Of a DNA stretch of 64,000 bases, positions 59,236-64,000 are shown one piece after another (positions within the stretch are counted from its first letter, which is position 1; the number at the start of each line of letters is the position of its first letter). Location of the stretch: the NCBI GenBank assembly GCA_000827265.1, contig KN834770.1, positions 77,974-141,973 of the forward strand, read 5' to 3'. The translations under genes and the position numbers were made by a program. The notes beneath the pieces are model-generated. The model did no database searches. It was not told the origin of the DNA and saw only the letters and a list, made by a program, of their open reading frames with translations. This stretch comes from Collybiopsis luxurians FD-317 M1 (Eukaryota > Basidiomycota > Agaricomycetes > Agaricales > Omphalotaceae).

Positions 59236-59843
59236 TTTTGAAGAGGAAGGCCGCTGCTCGATGATAAGACGTCTGTCTGATTGAGCCAATCAGATAACCA
59301 GACAATGTCCAGCTCATCAGAAAAGAAGCCACTCGAGCGATCGAGGTGAAGCGAGCAGACGGCAAATTTGACGTATATGACGGTGGGATATCGAAGTTTG
59401 GACGTGCGGAGAAGGAGCGGAGCTACGACGGCGTTCCGTCTGTTATCGAGTTCCGTCGGTTATCGAATATCTATCTATTGCTTGATTTTGGTTGATTTGG
59501 TCCTACAGTTGTATCTTTATACAAGAGCACAAAGCTCGTAGTACAGCAATACATCCCTGTTTTCTGCTCAGAACCCAGTTTTGCCAGCTCCTTTCCTGCC
59601 AGTTTTCGGAGGATATCAAAGAAGTACGAAAATTGAAGAAAGTACGGAGACGAGAGTAGGGAGGTACGGACATTGTTCAGCAGTACGTCCCTCTCCCAAC
59701 GAGCGGATTCGTGAGGCAGAGGCAGAAAGGCAGAGAAGGAGAAGATAAAATCGGTTTATTCGAACGAAACGATTCATTGGTGATACATTGTACAACCTCA
59801 ATTTACGGTACGAAGATTTCTGTGCTTTCACATCCCCTCCCTC
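59236..59843. other. Intergenic between convergent genes
   Basis: 608 bp between the AGX1 and F-box 3' ends. No gene. Includes a 17-bp tandem repeat (listed separately). Confidence 0.5.
59433..59466 (+). repeat. 17-bp tandem repeat, two copies
   Basis: GTTCCGTCTGTTATCGA followed directly by GTTCCGTCGGTTATCGA, one mismatch. In the 3' intergenic region. Confidence 0.8.
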
Positions 59844-61835
59844 CTACATCCTCACAAGCTCTCCGTCGAGGTAGATCTTCTCCAAAGGAGCGATAATCGA
59901 GCCAAAAGCTAAATCGTTTCCGCTTACCCTACCTTCCCGCCTTGTTTCGAGCATATCGAAGAGCGCCTGCATCTCCAGGTCGAGGCTCTTGCGTGACACA
60001 TCTGTTTGTGCACTCATATCAAGATGCGACAACCTCAAGTTAGTCAAAGCAGGAAGGAGAGATGAAGTGCGGAGCTCGCCGAAGAAATGCACTAGGCTAA
60101 GCGAATCCTGCTCTCCTTCCGAATCGTCCAAATCAGGATCCTCCGCAATGTAATCTTGGTGGTAAGGCTGCGAGACCTTTTGGAACTCTAACTTGAGCTC
60201 TTCGAGCCGAAGTGTATGTCGGAACAGAGAAATTAGAGTTTCTGAGCAAGATTTGAATTTTGGGAGGTTGTGGAATGCCAGGTAAGCAAGTTGATTAGAA
60301 CCATGCCGGTCTGTGAAGAAGGACACCAGGTCTTCAGATAAAAAGGTCAATATTGAAGTGGGTGCGGAATGCGCCGCGGAGAAGGAATCTGTGGATGAAG
60401 GGATGAATGTGAGATCAAGAGAGGCCAGGGCTGGTGCTCGCAAATGTTTCAGCAACCCTCGGACACCCTGGCACGAAGGTAGAGATACTTTGAGCGACAT
60501 TCGTTTGAGGGATGCACATGTGTACGTCAGATCCTCAGAAATGGGATTGTCGGTATTAGTTGGTTGTCCGGAAATGCTACGGAATCCACTAGCTCGAAAG
60601 ACTGCATTGACTTCTACCTCCTCTACATTTGTGCACAGCCTCAGCAGGCTCTCGAGATTGCCGAATGAATAGTTGCACTTTAAGGTTCGAATCTGGTGCC
60701 AAGGCAAATCAATTGCTCGGACCATTTCAGTTGGAGACAATGAGTCACGAAGGTTGAGTGTTAAGTGTGATAGGAGTGAGGCATTCCCAAGGGAGATGAC
60801 GGGTTTAGGGAGGGGCATGGAAGGATCCAACTCCGACAGATCTCCCCATCGCCATCGTTGCGAAAGTGAGGCAAATTTACCCCCCAGGGCGAGAGATTTC
60901 AGAAGCGGGAACTCTCCATGCAGGCCCTGCGCAATAGGTCCATCATTGCTGTCTTGGAGCAAACCACCAGGGGGGTTATCTACGCCTTCCAAGTCAATGT
61001 CAAGGTCAGCCCTACCCCAACGCGTAGATTGAGCGAGTAACAGAGGGGCAACGACACGACTTGATGATTTCGTCGGCACCTGGGATGTAGACAGAACAAG
61101 TTTGACCCCTAACGGTGCGCAACGCGAACGCGAAAGAAACATCCTGGTAAGATTACGCACAAAGGTCGAATCCTCACTAGAAAAGTGTATATCTCCAAAC
61201 GCTGTAACATCGCTCCAAATGCTGGGACTGCTTAGAGCTACTTCATGCCATCTCTTACAGACACGTGTAAAGCCCAGCGGGATACGAATCCGACCGTAGG
61301 ATCTGTACCGGACCTCTTCCATCTGCTCCAAGAAATGCATCCGAAGAATTTCAGCCAAAATCTGCAAGGGGACGAAATCAGACGGATCGGTACGTAGATA
61401 GAGCATCGTCAAAGAAAGTAAACTCACCTCGTCGGGGAGAGAATTGATGGGTGCATACAGTGCTCGAACATCCTCCATCCTCCGCGCAAGCGCTTCCTGA
61501 GAGATGGAAAGGAAAGAGATAACGTCACGAAGGCGGGCAAGCTCGAAATTGTGCCGGTCGAGAAGATGCTGGAGGTCAGAGAGAGAATTGGAAATATGGA
61601 CCTTTTCTGTGGGAGAAAGCTCCGTGTTGGGATAAAGCTTGGAGGCACTTTGAGATTCAAAGGGGAAAGTTGGACAAGAGCACGCGAAACGGTCATGGAT
61701 GAGCTGCATAGCAGTACTCATTGCGTTCGTTGTAGAGAGTCTGGTATCACATTGATAGCAGAGAAGGATATCAGATCCGCCGGTGGGGTCGTGGCAGGGA
61801 GCTTGATCAAGAGTTGCTTTCATCCAGACGGACAT
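59844..61835 (-). CDS. F-box protein with leucine-rich C-terminal region
   Basis: Two exons (61428-61835, 59844-61361) sum to 1926 nt, 641 aa. A heptad-like stretch (DLQHLLDRHNFELARLRDVI) precedes the F-box (PINSLPDEILAEILRMHF...GFTRVCKRWHEVALSSPSIWSDV), the standard Agaricomycete arrangement. The remainder contains irregular leucine-rich repeats (LLSHLTLNLRDSL, LASLDLTFIPSS, RLEELKLEFQKV, LPALTNLRLSHLDM). It is presumably an SCF adaptor with unknown target. The 66-nt intron (61362-61427) falls inside the F-box and contains no in-frame stop; the unspliced reading would insert 22 residues there. The N-terminal start at 61835 is the first ATG of the frame; inner Met residues are possible. Confidence 0.85.
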   Translation of the reverse strand: MSVWMKATLDQAPCHDPTGGSDILLCYQCDTRLSTTNAMSTAMQLIHDRFACSCPTFPFESQSASKLYPNTELSPTEKVHISNSLSDLQHLLDRHNFELARLRDVISFLSISQEALARRMEDVRALYAPINSLPDEVSLLSLTMLYLRTDPSDFVPLQILAEILRMHFLEQMEEVRYRSYGRIRIPLGFTRVCKRWHEVALSSPSIWSDVTAFGDIHFSSEDSTFVRNLTRMFLSRSRCAPLGVKLVLSTSQVPTKSSSRVVAPLLLAQSTRWGRADLDIDLEGVDNPPGGLLQDSNDGPIAQGLHGEFPLLKSLALGGKFASLSQRWRWGDLSELDPSMPLPKPVISLGNASLLSHLTLNLRDSLSPTEMVRAIDLPWHQIRTLKCNYSFGNLESLLRLCTNVEEVEVNAVFRASGFRSISGQPTNTDNPISEDLTYTCASLKRMSLKVSLPSCQGVRGLLKHLRAPALASLDLTFIPSSTDSFSAAHSAPTSILTFLSEDLVSFFTDRHGSNQLAYLAFHNLPKFKSCSETLISLFRHTLRLEELKLEFQKVSQPYHQDYIAEDPDLDDSEGEQDSLSLVHFFGELRTSSLLPALTNLRLSHLDMSAQTDVSRKSLDLEMQALFDMLETRREGRVSGNDLAFGSIIAPLEKIYLDGELVRM

Positions 61836-64000
61836 GGAGGATATTTTGGAAGCTGGGCTAGACTTTGAGTACTTGACGGTGATTTGCAGAGGACAGTTGT
61901 AACTTACCAGAATTAAAGGAGATGGATGAATGTGATCACAGAAGCGAGTAAGGGAGACAGATTGTGGATAAATATCAGAGACTTCCCGCTGTCAAATCTA
62001 AGACGCCGATGTTGACTGGCAGATCTTTAAAACTACTGCAGGGAGAAGATGCAGAAGAAGAGGGTCTGTCTGTCGCGGTATATAAACGCTGGTTTGCTGA
62101 TGCCGGAATAGTGCAATGAAAAACAGTAGGTAAAATCTCTTACGAAAGTTCAAGGAACCATATGAAAACCGGGCAAGTTGTCCTGGGAGATTAGACGAAT
62201 TCGGAAAAATAGGGAAGAAGAAAAATGGATTTACTCGAGTGGAAGGACCTCACATGTCTCCGTACCACATTTGAAGAGGAACCTGTGTCGGGCATCGGAC
62301 ACGTCCGTATATGCACTCGTGACACGACAAGCATACAGTACAACATACAGTACAAGCAGAAATCGCAATTTGGCGCCGATCGGACGTATTAAAGCGCTTG
62401 CAGCTTACTCTCTCAACTGGTAGAATCTTCATTGCCATCCTTCATTGCATCCAAGGTTTGACCAACTCATGCCGCCCCCTTCCCAACAAATTCGGCGTGT
62501 CTGTAAACAGTAACCCTGCCCTAATTAAATACCAACCCAACCTATCACACTCTTTCCCTAAAACTCCAAGAACCGTGCAGAATCTCAACTGCCAATTGCA
62601 TCAGGCCCTTTTTTCTACTTTCAGGCTGTATCCTAATATCAGGAATTTCCGCCGTGCAAGGGGTTAGCCGCGTAATAGCCGCCACACCAATGTTCTTTAA
62701 TTTGTTACCATCTCATATCGTGATTTTTCCACATAAAGCTTCTCAATACAAGATTCCAGTCCATAGGCAACCCTTGTGGCTTCTGGAACGTAGGTAAACG
62801 CTCTTTTTTCCGGCTCTTATGAGATTTCTCTTCTCCTGCTTACCACTCATCGATTAAACGGTCACGTCCTCTGAGGATCATATCACGCATTCACGACATC
62901 GTCTTATTCATGGAGCTTCGCCTCAATACAGTGCTGCTGTAAATTTCAGGCCCGGAGTCGAACATCCAGCGAATATCCGATTGCAGTTCACTGCCAACGA
63001 ATGGGGGCCTCCTGCACATATGCATTTATGCCACTTACTACACTGCCGGGAAGGATTTTCACACTTCTCCGCGTTTCCCTTTGGTGGTGATCGTCCCATC
63101 ATATCGGATCCAAGGAAAGTTGTTAGATATTGTAGCCAATAACACACTAGCGAAGGTCTCGGGGTGTTGAAGCATGAAAGATCCAATCGACATATACGGT
63201 ACAGAACGGCGAATGAAAATTTTTCATCCGTATGAACTTGTCTGTTGGTCTAGCCAGGCCACGATCGTTGGATAAACTGCTCTTTTTCGCCCTTTCTTCC
63301 GTTCTGTTCCTCTCTTGACGTGGCAAGCGCAGTGTGCCTAGCTGTGACAGTCCAATTTGCAGCATTCCTCACTCTTATCATCCCACCAGAGACATTCCTA
63401 AAAGTAACATCCGATTCTTGCCTTAGTCTTGCTTTGACCCGGTCGCTCACAACTACGATCTACTATCTCCCATCCTAGAGCGATGAAACGTCATTCCTTC
63501 CTTGAGCGTTTCTCGTGGATGGTGTGGTCCGCTTAACCCAGACAATACTGGGTTTCCAGCTAAGTAATCAAATGCGTAGGCTTTGAATGACGGTGTCGAG
63601 GTACACTGGCTACGTTACCCAGTACTTGCAAGGGCTCATGCTACAGAGCGGTTACGCCTGGAAAGGCGGCTTGGTTTCCCTGATTTATTCCTCGAGGGAG
63701 TTGACTCTCTTGTCGTACACCCCAAAACTCTCTTGTCATACACCCCGAAACTCCTCCCTTTTTATTTTATCGAGGCCTGTGGGACGAATGCTAACCTCTT
63801 CGTTGTATTTACCGAGCACAAATCCGTAGCTACAGTGCCGCCGCACTTGTACAAAACCCCGAAGAACCAGACCCCGTGTCGGAGTCGCGACTCCGCGTTC
63901 CTTGGTGTACAATCTTACTTGCGATGACTCTGAAGAGCCAAAAAAAAAAAAAAAAACAAATAAAAGATTACGGAGCCTCCGTGTAGGCACAAAGTTACTG
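61836..64000. other. Gene-poor right end of the window
   Basis: 2.16 kb in which I find no gene I can support. Small open frames (for example 62398-62667 and 63583-63927 on plus, 62923-63186 on minus) lack recognisable domains and convincing splice patterns. The region holds a 23-bp tandem repeat and an 18-A tract near 63940. It could include the upstream or 3' region of a gene beyond the window. Confidence 0.5.
63704..63749 (+). repeat. 23-bp tandem repeat, two copies
   Basis: Two adjacent 23-bp units starting ACTCTCTTGTC, differing at two positions (GTACACCCCAAA versus ATACACCCCGAA), with a partial third unit (ACTCCTCC). Confidence 0.75.

Noticed and set aside
63940..63970. Poly-A tract as the tail of a LINE or SINE insertion
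   Set aside because: No target-site duplication, reverse-transcriptase fragment or repeated copy visible in the window.

Overview
The window is nuclear DNA from a filamentous basidiomycete, most likely an Agaricomycete. The evidence is about 27 densely packed genes, many cut by short introns of roughly 50-60 nt, together with typical gene families: a velvet factor, Zn2Cys6 factors with a basidiomycete-style cluster, F-box/leucine-rich proteins, a fused flavodoxin/sulfite-reductase Met5 and a CYSTM protein. I see no prophage, CRISPR array, insertion sequence, rRNA or convincing tRNA. Gene models were built by joining exons by hand at splice sites and checking reading-frame arithmetic; most of those checked sum to a multiple of three.

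Layout. 0-8 kb: 3' part of cytochrome c1 (CYT1), then the whole clathrin heavy chain (CHC1, 19 exons). 8-15.3 kb: a Cue2-like no-go-decay nuclease candidate carrying CCCH fingers, a HAD phosphatase, and an alpha/beta hydrolase ending in a peroxisomal-type SRM. 15.6-20.3 kb: sulfite reductase beta subunit MET5 with a 7-nt micro-exon. 21-33.5 kb: two paralogous Zn2Cys6 transcription factors pointing away from each other, flanking a divergent pair made of a coiled-coil protein and the GTPase RHO3. 34-42.9 kb: zinc transporter MSC2, an F-box-like protein, sorting nexin SNX41 and a P-loop kinase. 43-49.5 kb: a mitochondrial TPR protein divergent from TIM23, a velvet protein, a CYSTM protein and the mitochondrial phosphate carrier. 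50-59.2 kb: EAF3, SHR3 and SGF73 in a very tight tandem, divergent from a SIT4/PP6 phosphatase, then BFR2 and the alanine/serine:glyoxylate aminotransferase AGX1. 59.8-61.8 kb: an F-box protein. 61.8-64 kb: no supported gene.

This is mostly conserved housekeeping sequence, not a mobile or defence island. Several genes serve mitochondria (CYT1, TIM23, phosphate carrier, TPR protein), vesicle traffic (CHC1, SNX41, SHR3, RHO3) or chromatin (EAF3, SGF73). The most interesting observation is that AGX1 appears built for dual targeting: an in-frame upstream ATG adds a presequence-like N-terminus, and splicing of the last intron adds a C-terminal ARL peroxisomal signal. Other points are micro-exons, three GC-AG introns, two stop-free introns with length divisible by three, and very short divergent or tandem intergenic spaces.
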